This document shows positions 6,471 to 12,162 of a stretch of DNA of 15,964 bases, one piece after another. This stretch comes from Chloroflexota bacterium. Its GTDB lineage: Bacteria > Chloroflexota > UBA6077. How positions within the stretch are numbered: position 1 is the stretch's first letter; each line of letters opens with the position of its first letter. Under the pieces are notes generated by a model, which saw only the letters and a list, made by a program, of their open reading frames with translations, was not told the DNA's origin and did no database searches. The stretch covers positions 1-15,964 of the forward strand of contig JAJZRD010000062.1 in NCBI GenBank assembly GCA_021845945.1. Reading direction: 5' to 3'. Both the position numbers and the translations under genes were made by a program.

Positions 6471-7481
6471 CTACATCCAGCCGAAGCCGGCGCCGTCGAA
6501 CTCCTCCCGATGCCCGCCCGAGAGCTGCGCCGCGAGGCTTCGCGCAACAGCCAATGCCTCGGCGTGAGCGAACACGCCGGCCTTGGGAAGCGGTTTGCCG
6601 TTGGACAGGGTGATGGCCGTCACGTCGCCCAGGGCATAGACGTTCTCGAATCGGGTGCGAAGAGTGTGCTTGTCCACCGGTGCCCAGCCCGCCTCGTTGG
6701 CGAGGGCAGACTCCTTGACGACCTGGGGCGCCCTGTGGGGTGGGACGGCTGCCAGCAGGTCGAAGCCCTCCCGCGACCCGTCCTGAAAGACCAGCTCCCG
6801 GCGCTCCGGGTCGATAGAAGCTGTCGGTCTGTTGGGATGAAAGCCGATGCCCCGCTGGGCCAGCAGGCCCGTCACCGCCTGGCCCAGGACAGGACCCGCC
6901 ACGGGCATGGGCTGGGGCTCCGGGGTGAAGATTTCGATCTGGGTCCGGTCGCGCACACCCCGCCGGCCGAGCGCATCCTCTAGCAGGAAGGCGGCCTCGT
7001 AGGGTGCCGCCGGGCACTTGTAGGGCAGCGCCGAGACGGCCACGAGGAGACGACCTCCCTGAAAACCCTGGAGGGCCCGGGCGAGCCCGACAGCCCCTTC
7101 CAGGTCGAAGAAGTTGTGGGCAGCCTCCGAGTAGCCCGGCATCGCCTCCGGGGCGAGAGCCGCCCCCAGGGCTACCACCAGGGCGTCGTACTGCAGGGTG
7201 CCGGTGCTGGTGACCACCCGACCGCCGGCAGCGTCGATCTCCCGGACCTCCGCCTGCACCAGCTCCACCCCCGGGAGTACCAGTCGGGACAAATCCTTGG
7301 TAATCTGCCTTGGCTGTCGCCAGCCCACCATCAGCCAGAGGAGGGAGGGAGCAAAGAGGAAGTCCCTATTCTTGTCCACCAGAACGACCCGGTGCTCAGC
7401 GCCCAACCGAGTCCGAAGCTCGTTGGCGGCCACGAGACCGCCCACCCCGCCGCCGAGTACCACAACAGTGTTCCTGGCCAC
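6471..7481 (-). CDS. SQR-like FAD-dependent pyridine-nucleotide/sulfide oxidoreductase, N-terminal 336 aa
   Basis: The protein starts at GTG 7481 (AGAGG 5-6 nt upstream) with a Rossmann FAD motif, VVVLGGGVGGLVAANEL. It has a second nucleotide-binding stretch (LVVALGAAL), the SALPYKCPAAPYEAAFLLE segment with C156 typical of sulfide:quinone reductase relatives, and the late FAD motif NVYALGDVTAI. SQRs oxidise sulfide to polysulfide or persulfide with electrons going to quinone. Only one of the usual redox cysteines is apparent; the position near GAGFGWM where relatives often carry Cys is Gly. The frame ends at TAG 6471-6473, immediately before the conserved C-terminal segment (6264-6470, same frame). 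A sulfide or persulfide role fits the DsrEFH and desulfurase neighbours, but a general flavin oxidoreductase is possible. It lies 43 bp after the PIG-L gene. Confidence 0.82.
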   Translation of the reverse strand: MARNTVVVLGGGVGGLVAANELRTRLGAEHRVVLVDKNRDFLFAPSLLWLMVGWRQPRQITKDLSRLVLPGVELVQAEVREIDAAGGRVVTSTGTLQYDALVVALGAALAPEAMPGYSEAAHNFFDLEGAVGLARALQGFQGGRLLVAVSALPYKCPAAPYEAAFLLEDALGRRGVRDRTQIEIFTPEPQPMPVAGPVLGQAVTGLLAQRGIGFHPNRPTASIDPERRELVFQDGSREGFDLLAAVPPHRAPQVVKESALANEAGWAPVDKHTLRTRFENVYALGDVTAITLSNGKPLPKAGVFAHAEALAVARSLAAQLSGGHREEFDGAGFGWM

Positions 7482-7524
7482 GTCTACCTCTCTATCTGGG
7501 CCCCGACGGGGCCCGCTACTAGCA

Positions 7525-8256
7525 TCAAAGCTGACAGAAGGGCTTGAGCGCCTTGAATGCCTCGGCGTAGGCGCAGCCGGCCTGGGTTCCGTACTCTTGA
7601 TTGCATCGGGTCATCCATCCGGCCAGGTCCTCCGCGCGAATAACCTGGCTCTTGTGCAGGGCGATGGCCTCCAGCTTCGCGCCGAAGGTCTCGCTCACGT
7701 CCACCCAGGTGTCCAGTTCTTCTGCTCCGAAGAGGTAGACTGTCTCCGTACTGTGGGGCGCCAGGCCCCGATCCAACTGCTCTGGATACATCCTTGGGTT
7801 GGACGCGGCAACCACAGCGTCCAGGGAGGCCATGCCTGCGGCCCGGTGGTCCGGGTGAAGCTGGTAGCGCTTCCAGGGATCCCAGGCCAGGATCAGATCC
7901 GGGCGGAACTGCCTGATCAGCCGCACCAGCTCCTCTTCCAGGCCCCCGACGCGGGCCAAGCCGCCGTCGGGGTGTCCCAGGAAGAACACATCCCTGACCC
8001 CCAGCCTCCGGGCGGCCTCCCGCTGCTCCTCGCGGCGCAGCTCCGCCAGCTCGTCACTCCTCAGGGACAGGTCGTCGGCGCCCTTATCCCCGTCGGTGCA
8101 GACGACGTAAGCGACGCTGGAGCCTGCCTGGGTCCAAGCAGCCACAGTCCCACCGCAGGTGAACTCGGCGTCGTCGGGATGGGCGAAGATCGCCACAACC
8201 CTGGCCGGCACAGCCCGCTCGCATCGAGCATGAGATATGGCTGTCTCGGTCACCAT
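7525..8256 (-). CDS. PIG-L/LmbE-family zinc deacetylase
   Basis: The 243-residue protein has the complete PIG-L zinc site: H26-P-D-D29 in FAHPDDAEFTCGGT and H137 in QLHPDHRAAG. Other family marks are VCTDGDKG and FLGHPDGGL. The family hydrolyses N-acetyl groups from sugars and sugar conjugates. MshB and BshB, in mycothiol and bacillithiol synthesis, are the best-known bacterial members, and LmbE-like enzymes act on other N-acyl substrates. ATG 8256 is preceded by GGAGGG (10 nt spacer), only 6 nt after the previous gene's stop. With a cysteine desulfurase, SelD, DsrEFH and a methyltransferase in the same transcript, a role in making or modifying a low-molecular-weight thiol or selenol is attractive. 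However, no GT-B glycosyltransferase or ligase of such a pathway is in view. Confidence 0.88.
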   Translation of the reverse strand: MVTETAISHARCERAVPARVVAIFAHPDDAEFTCGGTVAAWTQAGSSVAYVVCTDGDKGADDLSLRSDELAELRREEQREAARRLGVRDVFFLGHPDGGLARVGGLEEELVRLIRQFRPDLILAWDPWKRYQLHPDHRAAGMASLDAVVAASNPRMYPEQLDRGLAPHSTETVYLFGAEELDTWVDVSETFGAKLEAIALHKSQVIRAEDLAGWMTRCNQEYGTQAGCAYAEAFKALKPFCQL

Positions 8257-8262
8257 GGCAGG

Positions 8263-8478
8263 CTATCCCTCCGCCCCGTCGGCGGGGGCTCCCTCCGGAC
8301 TCGCGCCCCGGAGGGCGGCGATCCGAGCCCGGAGCCGCTCCTCTGCCCGCTCGAACTGGCTACGCAGGGCATCGCGCACCGCCCCCCGCATCGGCCTGGC
8401 CATGTTCAATCGCTTCTCCTCCAGCAGCTCCTCCAGATCCTCTTCCAGCCGGGCCAGCTCCATCTCGGTCCCTTCCAT
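8263..8478 (-). CDS. Small helical charged protein, function unknown
   Basis: This 71-residue protein starts at ATG 8478 with AGGGAG 7 nt upstream; the ribosome site overlaps the methyltransferase stop (8490-8492). It is mostly one charged amphipathic helix or coiled coil (ELARLEEDLEELLEEKRL, then FERAEERLRARIAALRG) with a Pro/Gly/Ala tail, and it has no cysteine or membrane segment. The same frame is open far upstream (to 9447), but that part runs through the methyltransferase and ferredoxin genes in another frame and is not coding. I do not recognise a family. Its tight packing between the methyltransferase and the PIG-L gene (6-nt gap) makes it a likely structural partner of one of them. 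Confidence 0.7.
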   Translation of the reverse strand: MEGTEMELARLEEDLEELLEEKRLNMARPMRGAVRDALRSQFERAEERLRARIAALRGASPEGAPADGAEG

Positions 8479-8489
8479 CGGCACACTCC

Positions 8490-9173
8490 CTAACTCTCGT
8501 CCTTGAAGACCACGACCGCCCCGACGAAGGCCCCGAAGGGCAGCCGTGAGGTCCCGAGGGGGACGGCTCGCGGCCAAAGGGTGGTGCGAACGGCAATCCG
8601 CTCCACGCGCTCTCCCAGTTGCCGGCAAACCCAAAGTTTGAGGCCCCAGGGAGTGAAGAACCGGGCATGGCGATAGCGGGAGGGCCGGAATCGAGAGAGA
8701 GCCTTCCGGTAGATCCCCAGCGGACTCGCCAGGTTCAGCACCCCCAGCAGCAGCCCCCGGCGGGCCACCCGAGCAGCCTCCAGGAGAGCCCGCTCCTGGT
8801 CCGCCACGAACTCCAGGCTGGTGACAAAGGCGGCCAGGTCGAAGCTCCGGTCGGCAAAGGGCAGGGCTTCCGCCACCCCCTGGAAGTAGCGGATCCCGGG
8901 GCTCCGCTCCCGAGCCACCGCGAGCATGGCGGGGGACAGATCCAGCCCCATCGTCTCCATTCCACGGGAGGCCAGCCAGCGGGTGAAGTGCCCCGTGCCG
9001 CAGCCGATGTCCAGGGCCGTACGAACCCCCTGGAGAGAGGCCAGCAGCTGACCCAACAGGGCCTCCTCTGCCCTGGCTATCCGGCTGCCTTCCGGCGTGG
9101 CATACCAGTCGTCGTACGATTCGGCGCGGTAAGCCGCGAAAGAAGCTGCGCCGTGATGCACCTTCACCCTCAA
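8490..9173 (-). CDS. Class I SAM-dependent methyltransferase (UbiE/Methyltransf_11 type)
   Basis: The protein is about 227 residues. Motif I ALDIGCGTGHFTRWL, an acidic strand-2 end (MGLDLSPAML), motif AEALPFADRSFDLAAFVTSLEF and a downstream RRGLLLGVLN are all in place for a Rossmann SAM methyltransferase of the UbiE/COQ5-like group. The N-terminal YDDWYATPEGSRIARAEEALL is common in this subgroup. The start is uncertain: TTG 9173 gives the longest frame, while GTG 9161 has a better-placed GAGGG (5 nt spacer) and would be four residues shorter. A competing ATG at 9180 is in the wrong frame. The substrate cannot be told from sequence; neighbours suggest a thiol, selenol or sugar metabolite, or generic small-molecule methylation such as detoxification of chalcogenides. 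Confidence 0.88.
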   Translation of the reverse strand: MRVKVHHGAASFAAYRAESYDDWYATPEGSRIARAEEALLGQLLASLQGVRTALDIGCGTGHFTRWLASRGMETMGLDLSPAMLAVARERSPGIRYFQGVAEALPFADRSFDLAAFVTSLEFVADQERALLEAARVARRGLLLGVLNLASPLGIYRKALSRFRPSRYRHARFFTPWGLKLWVCRQLGERVERIAVRTTLWPRAVPLGTSRLPFGAFVGAVVVFKDES

Positions 9174-9197
9174 AGCTCATATTGACAGGCCATCCGC

Positions 9198-9401
9198 TCA
9201 GTTCACCAGCGAAATGGCCTTCAGAGGACAGGCCGCCACGCACTTCGAGCAGGCGTTGCACCGCCCCCAATCGAACGCGGGCATTTCGAACGGCTCCTCC
9301 TGGTAGATAGCCCGCACCGGGCAGAGACGCCGCAGGGCACACACCCCTCCCGGACACTGGTCTGGCCGGCAGCGGCTGGGATCGAGCAGTGCCTTGGGCA
9401 T
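9198..9401 (-). CDS. Two-cluster ferredoxin-like protein with atypical first Cys motif
   Basis: This 67-residue protein has eight cysteines in two groups. The C-terminal group C48-x2-C51-x2-C54-x3-C58-P is a canonical [4Fe-4S] motif. The N-terminal group C11-x4-C16-x4-C21-x5-C27-P is widened; it recalls the first cluster of ABCE1/RLI proteins, which also departs from CxxCxxCxxxCP. Both are followed by xxAI, as in 2[4Fe-4S] ferredoxins, so two clusters are expected. ATG 9401 has GGAGGG 9 nt upstream; the nifS-like stop (9405) sits between them. It probably shuttles electrons for a neighbouring enzyme (flavoprotein or desulfurase-linked chemistry), and its clusters could be built by the adjacent cysteine desulfurase. 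Confidence 0.88.
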   Translation of the reverse strand: MPKALLDPSRCRPDQCPGGVCALRRLCPVRAIYQEEPFEMPAFDWGRCNACSKCVAACPLKAISLVN

Positions 9402-9404
9402 GGC

Positions 9405-10571
9405 CTAACGCCCTCCACCCCCCTCTCCGCCAGCAAGCCGCCTCCATGATTCCGCCAACGCCTCCGCCGCTCGCTCCACCTCGTCAGCGGTGGTGAACTT
9501 CCCCAGGCTGAGTCGCACGGCTCCCAGCGCCCTGTCCCGGGGCAGGCCCATGGCCGTGAGCACCCCCGACGGTTCGGTCCGGCCCGCGTGGCAGGCCGAG
9601 CCCGTGGAGGCTGCTACCTGGGGCGTTGCCGCCAGTAGCTCCTCTCCGTCCACGCCCGGGAAGCTGAGGTTCAGGGTGTTGGGAAGCCGATCGGTCGGGT
9701 GTCCGTTCAGCGCAAGGCCGGGAATCCTTTGGGCCAGAAGCTCGTGGAGGCGGTCCCGGAGGGAGCGCATCCTGGGGACGTACTCACCCGTGGTCCGTTC
9801 GGCCACCTGGCAGGCTTTGCCCAGCCCCACTATGTATGGAACGTTCTCCGTCCCCGCCCGCCGGCCGCCCTCGTGGGCTGCCCCGTGGATCAACGGCTCC
9901 AACACGACCCCGCCTCGTATGTAGAGGGCTCCCACCCCCTTGGGAGCGTACAGCTTGTGCCCGGCCACGGTGAGCAGGTCCACCCCCAGGTCGTCCACCC
10001 GGGTTCCCACCTTCGCCATCGACTGGGCGGCGTCGGTGTGGACGAAGACCCCGTGGCGCCGGGCGGCGGCGGCGATCTCGTCGATGGGCTGGATGGCCCC
10101 CGTCTCGTTGTTGGCGTGCATGATGGAGACGAGGATCGTCTGGTCAGTGATCGCCCGCTCCACGTCCTCTGGGTTCACTCTACCCCCGGGGTCCGCCACG
10201 AGGTAGGTCACGGAGTATCCCCGTTTCTCAAGGTAGCGGCAGCTATTCAGCACCGCCGGGTGCTCGATCTGGCTGGTGATGATGTGGTTTCCCTTATCCC
10301 GGTGCGCCTCGGCGATGCCCACCAGGGCCAGGTTGTCGGCCTCGCTCCCCCCTCCCGTGAAGACCACCTCCTGAGGGGGGCAGCCCAGCAGGGAGGCCAC
10401 CCGGGCCCGGGCCTCCTCCACGGCCGCATGGGCCTCCTGTCCATAAGCGTGGGAGCTGGAGGGGTTGCCGAAGCGCCCGTCCAGACCCGGGGCCAGGTAG
10501 GGGCCCATGGCCTCCACCACCTCCGGATCCAGCGGGGTTGTGGCGTTGTAGTCCAGGTAGATTGGTCTCAT
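9405..10571 (-). CDS. NifS/IscS-type cysteine desulfurase (possible selenium donor)
   Basis: This 388-residue class V aminotransferase-fold PLP enzyme converts cysteine to alanine plus enzyme-bound persulfide, and selenocysteine can often substitute. Visible marks: YLDYNATTPLDP at the start, GGGSEADNLAL, H104 stacking on PLP (SQIEHPAVL), NNETGAI, D180, Lys206 as Schiff base (VAGHKLYAPKGVG), HEGGRRAGTENV and the catalytic loop with C327 (STGSACHAG). ATG 10571 has GGAGGG 7 nt upstream; the GTG at 10586 lies inside a hairpin and is not preferred. Its position after dsrEFH and selD suggests it supplies sulfur or selenium to them, as IscS does for TusA/TusBCD and SelD. Two hairpins fill the gap before it. 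Family assignment is firm; selenium specificity is inferred from context. Confidence 0.94.
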   Translation of the reverse strand: MRPIYLDYNATTPLDPEVVEAMGPYLAPGLDGRFGNPSSSHAYGQEAHAAVEEARARVASLLGCPPQEVVFTGGGSEADNLALVGIAEAHRDKGNHIITSQIEHPAVLNSCRYLEKRGYSVTYLVADPGGRVNPEDVERAITDQTILVSIMHANNETGAIQPIDEIAAAARRHGVFVHTDAAQSMAKVGTRVDDLGVDLLTVAGHKLYAPKGVGALYIRGGVVLEPLIHGAAHEGGRRAGTENVPYIVGLGKACQVAERTTGEYVPRMRSLRDRLHELLAQRIPGLALNGHPTDRLPNTLNLSFPGVDGEELLAATPQVAASTGSACHAGRTEPSGVLTAMGLPRDRALGAVRLSLGKFTTADEVERAAEALAESWRRLAGGEGGGGR

Positions 10572-10583
10572 GTGCCCACCCTC

Positions 10584-10602
10584 CACAGGCTCAAAGCCTG
10601 TG
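10584..10602. repeat. Hairpin just upstream of the cysteine desulfurase ribosome site
   Basis: A perfect 8-bp inverted repeat (CACAGGCT / AGCCTGTG, 3-nt loop) ends directly at the GGAGGG ribosome site of the desulfurase on the minus strand. There is no U-tract, so it is not a standard terminator. It could protect processed mRNA or tune translation. Confidence 0.55.
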
Positions 10603-10618
10603 TCTCTTCCTATGGTCG

Positions 10619-10645
10619 GGGGCGCAGCGATGGTCGCTACGCCCC
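10619..10645. repeat. Strong 12-bp hairpin between dsrH and the cysteine desulfurase
   Basis: The stem is 12 bp (one G-U on the minus-strand RNA) with a 3-nt loop; the arms run 10619-10630 and 10634-10645. No T-run follows on the minus strand. It may act as a partial terminator or a stability element setting different expression on either side. The arm shares the 10-mer CGCTACGCCC with the hairpin at 11517-11534. Confidence 0.55.
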
Positions 10646-10700
10646 GCCTCTGCGTCTTGGGGAAGGCTTCCTCGCCCGGGTCCTCGCTGTCGTTCGCCTC

Positions 10701-11042
10701 CTAGAAGGCGCCCAGTAGCTGCTGGCCGTCGGCGAGCATCAAGTCCACCAGCTCGCCGTAACCGAGGGGCCTCGCCTCGACTCGCAGGTCAGCCCCGCCA
10801 AAGCCTCGGGCCACAAGGTCATCCTCCAGGTAGCGAAGCTCCACCCCTGCCTCCACCACCTGGGTCACGAGATCCCCCGAGGGACTCTCGTTACCCTTCA
10901 GGGCGCAGAGCACCCCGTCCTGGATAAGGCAGAGGGATACCTTCTCGCCCTGTCGCGCCATCTCCGCGGCGGACCTCAGCCCCACAGCCGCAGCGCCGGG
11001 CCCGCTTCGCAGGACCACTAGCTTCTTTGCCGGTTCTTGCAT
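10701..11042 (-). CDS. DsrH/TusB-like protein of the DsrE superfamily
   Basis: The 113-residue protein has the small alpha/beta fold seen in the DsrEFH (TusBCD) family: a hydrophobic first strand KLVVLRSGP, helix, SLCLIQDGVLCALKGN (the DGV strand-turn also seen in DsrF), VELRYLEDDLVARG and a final helix. Third position after dsrE and dsrF, and the family-usual length of about 100, point to DsrH/TusB. Canonical DsrH has a Cys near residue 20, which is absent here; cysteines are at 38 and 46 instead. So it may be a divergent DsrH or another DsrE-like subunit. ATG 11042 is preceded by GGAGGAG (6 nt), 14 nt after dsrF. In homologous systems the three proteins form a heterohexamer that passes persulfide sulfur. 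Confidence 0.75.
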   Translation of the reverse strand: MQEPAKKLVVLRSGPGAAAVGLRSAAEMARQGEKVSLCLIQDGVLCALKGNESPSGDLVTQVVEAGVELRYLEDDLVARGFGGADLRVEARPLGYGELVDLMLADGQQLLGAF

Positions 11043-11056
11043 CGGTCTCTCCTCCG

Positions 11057-11449
11057 TCAGTAGACCAGGGTCCAGCCGCTCTCGGCCAGGAGACGCGCCG
11101 TCTCGGCCTCCTCGACCACCTTCGCCTCCAAGATGAGGTCCTCAGGGGCGAGTCCCCGCTCCCGGGCCGACGGGCCGTGGACCACGACGCTGCCTGCCAT
11201 CTCACGGCCTTCCTGGTCGTGAGCCCTGCGCGTCAGGTACTCCTCCAGCGCCCGCGACAGCGAGAGATACCCCAACCCCTCGGGCTGTTGGCCGCCTTTC
11301 GCCACGTAGACCCCGTCCTCTATCAGCAGGAGCGTGGTCGGGACCTGGAAGCTCAGCCCGCCGGCGGCGTGCCGGATCGCCTCCGCCGCGTCGATGGTGC
11401 CGTAGGGGGCCCGTCGCACGACTATGGTCATCCGCTTCCCGCTATCCAA
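11057..11449 (-). CDS. DsrF/TusC-like protein of the DsrE superfamily
   Basis: The 130-residue product has MTIVVRRAPYGTIDAAEAIRHAAG, TTLLLIEDGVYVAKGGQQPEG and a C-terminal EAETARLLAESGWTLVY, matching the strand-helix pattern of DsrF/TusC (first strand, small-residue turn, LLIEDGVY, L...D...). It contains no cysteine, as expected for a non-catalytic structural subunit. The start is ambiguous. TTG 11449 has an excellent GAGGAGG 6 nt upstream, while ATG 11431 (six residues shorter) looks more like the family N-terminus but lacks a ribosome site. The gene lies between dsrE and dsrH in the order known for dsrEFH/tusDCB operons. It likely assembles with both into a sulfur- or selenium-transfer complex in the cytoplasm. 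Confidence 0.78.
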   Translation of the reverse strand: MDSGKRMTIVVRRAPYGTIDAAEAIRHAAGGLSFQVPTTLLLIEDGVYVAKGGQQPEGLGYLSLSRALEEYLTRRAHDQEGREMAGSVVVHGPSARERGLAPEDLILEAKVVEEAETARLLAESGWTLVY

Positions 11450-11492
11450 TCCTTTCCTCCTCTAGGCACTCCGATACACATATGTATGAGTT

Positions 11493-11534
11493 TGTGGGGA
11501 CACCCCACATCCCCGCCAGGCGCTACGCCCTGGA
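11493..11534. repeat. Two small hairpins in the dsrE-dsrF gap
   Basis: In the 118-bp gap an inverted repeat TGTGGGG-ACA-CCCCACA (11493-11509) is followed by CCAGG...CCTGG (11517-11534). No T-tract follows. With the hairpins before the desulfurase gene, this places structured RNA in the two longer gaps of the operon. The rest of the gap shows only the dsrF ribosome site. Confidence 0.45.
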
Positions 11535-11567
11535 CCCGTCTCCTGAATCGAACCTGCGTCAGTGTGC

Positions 11568-11924
11568 TTAGGCGCCCAGGGTCAGGAAGGCATCGGTCTC
11601 GGCGACGATGCCGAAGAGGGTCTTGAGCGAGCTGGGTGCGGCCCCCTCGATAATGTCCGCGCGGCCCACCCCCCGGAACTTGAGACAGCTCCCGCAAAGC
11701 TCCACCCGCAGCCCCCTGGCGATCAGGCGGGAGAACCCCTCCTCGGCATTGGGCAGGGCCTGAGGACCCTGCCCCTTGGTGAAGTTGTGGATCCCATCGG
11801 CCGAGGCGAAGAGGACCACCTGGTTACCCTTGTCCAGGGCCGCCTCGGCCAGCTTCATGGCCGTCTGGGTGTTCTCGTAGCCGTAGGGCGTCGTCGCCAG
11901 GAAGATCGTGAGCGTCTTAGCCAC
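11568..11924 (-). CDS. DsrE/TusD-like sulfurtransferase subunit with catalytic Cys
   Basis: This 118-residue DsrE-family protein has TLTIFLATTPYGYENTQTAM, QVVLFASADGIHNFTKGQG and the key LCGSCLKFRG with C77 and C80. The active persulfide cysteine of TusD/DsrE is Cys78 in the same place, so this is the catalytic subunit of the DsrEFH trio. It should accept sulfur (or selenium) from a TusA-like carrier or directly from the cysteine desulfurase encoded downstream. No TusA gene is in the window. GTG 11924 has GGGAGG 7 nt upstream; an ATG at 11931 is in another frame and stops at once. It follows the DUF2892 gene by 20 bp. TusBCD normally serves tRNA thiolation and DsrEFH serves sulfur oxidation or reduction; pairing with selD suggests a selenium variant. 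Confidence 0.85.
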   Translation of the reverse strand: MAKTLTIFLATTPYGYENTQTAMKLAEAALDKGNQVVLFASADGIHNFTKGQGPQALPNAEEGFSRLIARGLRVELCGSCLKFRGVGRADIIEGAAPSSLKTLFGIVAETDAFLTLGA

Positions 11925-11944
11925 CTATCATCCTCCCTCTTGAG

Positions 11945-12148
11945 TCAAGAGACCTGGGCCCGCTTCTTGGCGCCGCAGGTCGATAGGCCGAAGGGCAGGT
12001 AGAGGGGACAGCGCCCGGCAACGCCCGTAAGAAGGGGCACCAGGCCGATAACCCCCAGCCAGTTGTGGAACATCACGCCTGCCCCAAGGATCAGGAGGCC
12101 GAGGATTATCCTGACAATCTTGTCTGCACCACCTACGTTGCACTTCAT
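11945..12148 (-). CDS. DUF2892 (YgaP-like) small membrane protein
   Basis: This 67-residue protein starts MKCNVGGADKIVRIILG, the usual opening of DUF2892. Two membrane helices follow (IVRIILGLLILGAGVMF and WLGVIGLVPLLTGVAG), then RCPLYLPFGLSTCG, the family's CPLY-type end. DUF2892 forms the membrane part of YgaP rhodanese proteins and occurs alone beside rhodaneses, DsrE and other persulfide proteins. ATG 12148 has AAGGTGA 7 nt upstream; a GTG at 12157 lies inside that ribosome site and is rejected. It sits 14 bp after selD and 20 bp before dsrE. It may anchor sulfur- or selenium-transfer proteins at the membrane (inference). The two cysteines in its tail could take part in exchange. Confidence 0.85.
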   Translation of the reverse strand: MKCNVGGADKIVRIILGLLILGAGVMFHNWLGVIGLVPLLTGVAGRCPLYLPFGLSTCGAKKRAQVS

Positions 12149-12162
12149 GAGAGTCACCTTTC

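Noticed and set aside
6471..6473. Selenocysteine at the flavoprotein stop
   Set aside because: The codon is TAG, not TGA, so the Sec pathway suggested by selD cannot explain it.
3786..6983. Very long plus-strand open frames (3786-5441, 4081-5538, 5637-6983)
   Set aside because: They lie antisense to well-supported minus-strand genes, have biased Ser/Arg/Pro/Leu composition and no recognisable domains; they are GC-rich shadow frames.
7198..8493. 431-codon plus-strand frame
   Set aside because: Antisense to the flavoprotein, PIG-L and small helical protein genes, which have family motifs and ribosome sites; the plus-strand product resembles nothing.
8479..9447. Upstream extension of the 71-residue protein to a 394-codon frame
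   Set aside because: It runs through the methyltransferase and ferredoxin genes in a different frame and is Gly/Arg/Pro-rich; the ATG at 8478 has its own ribosome site.
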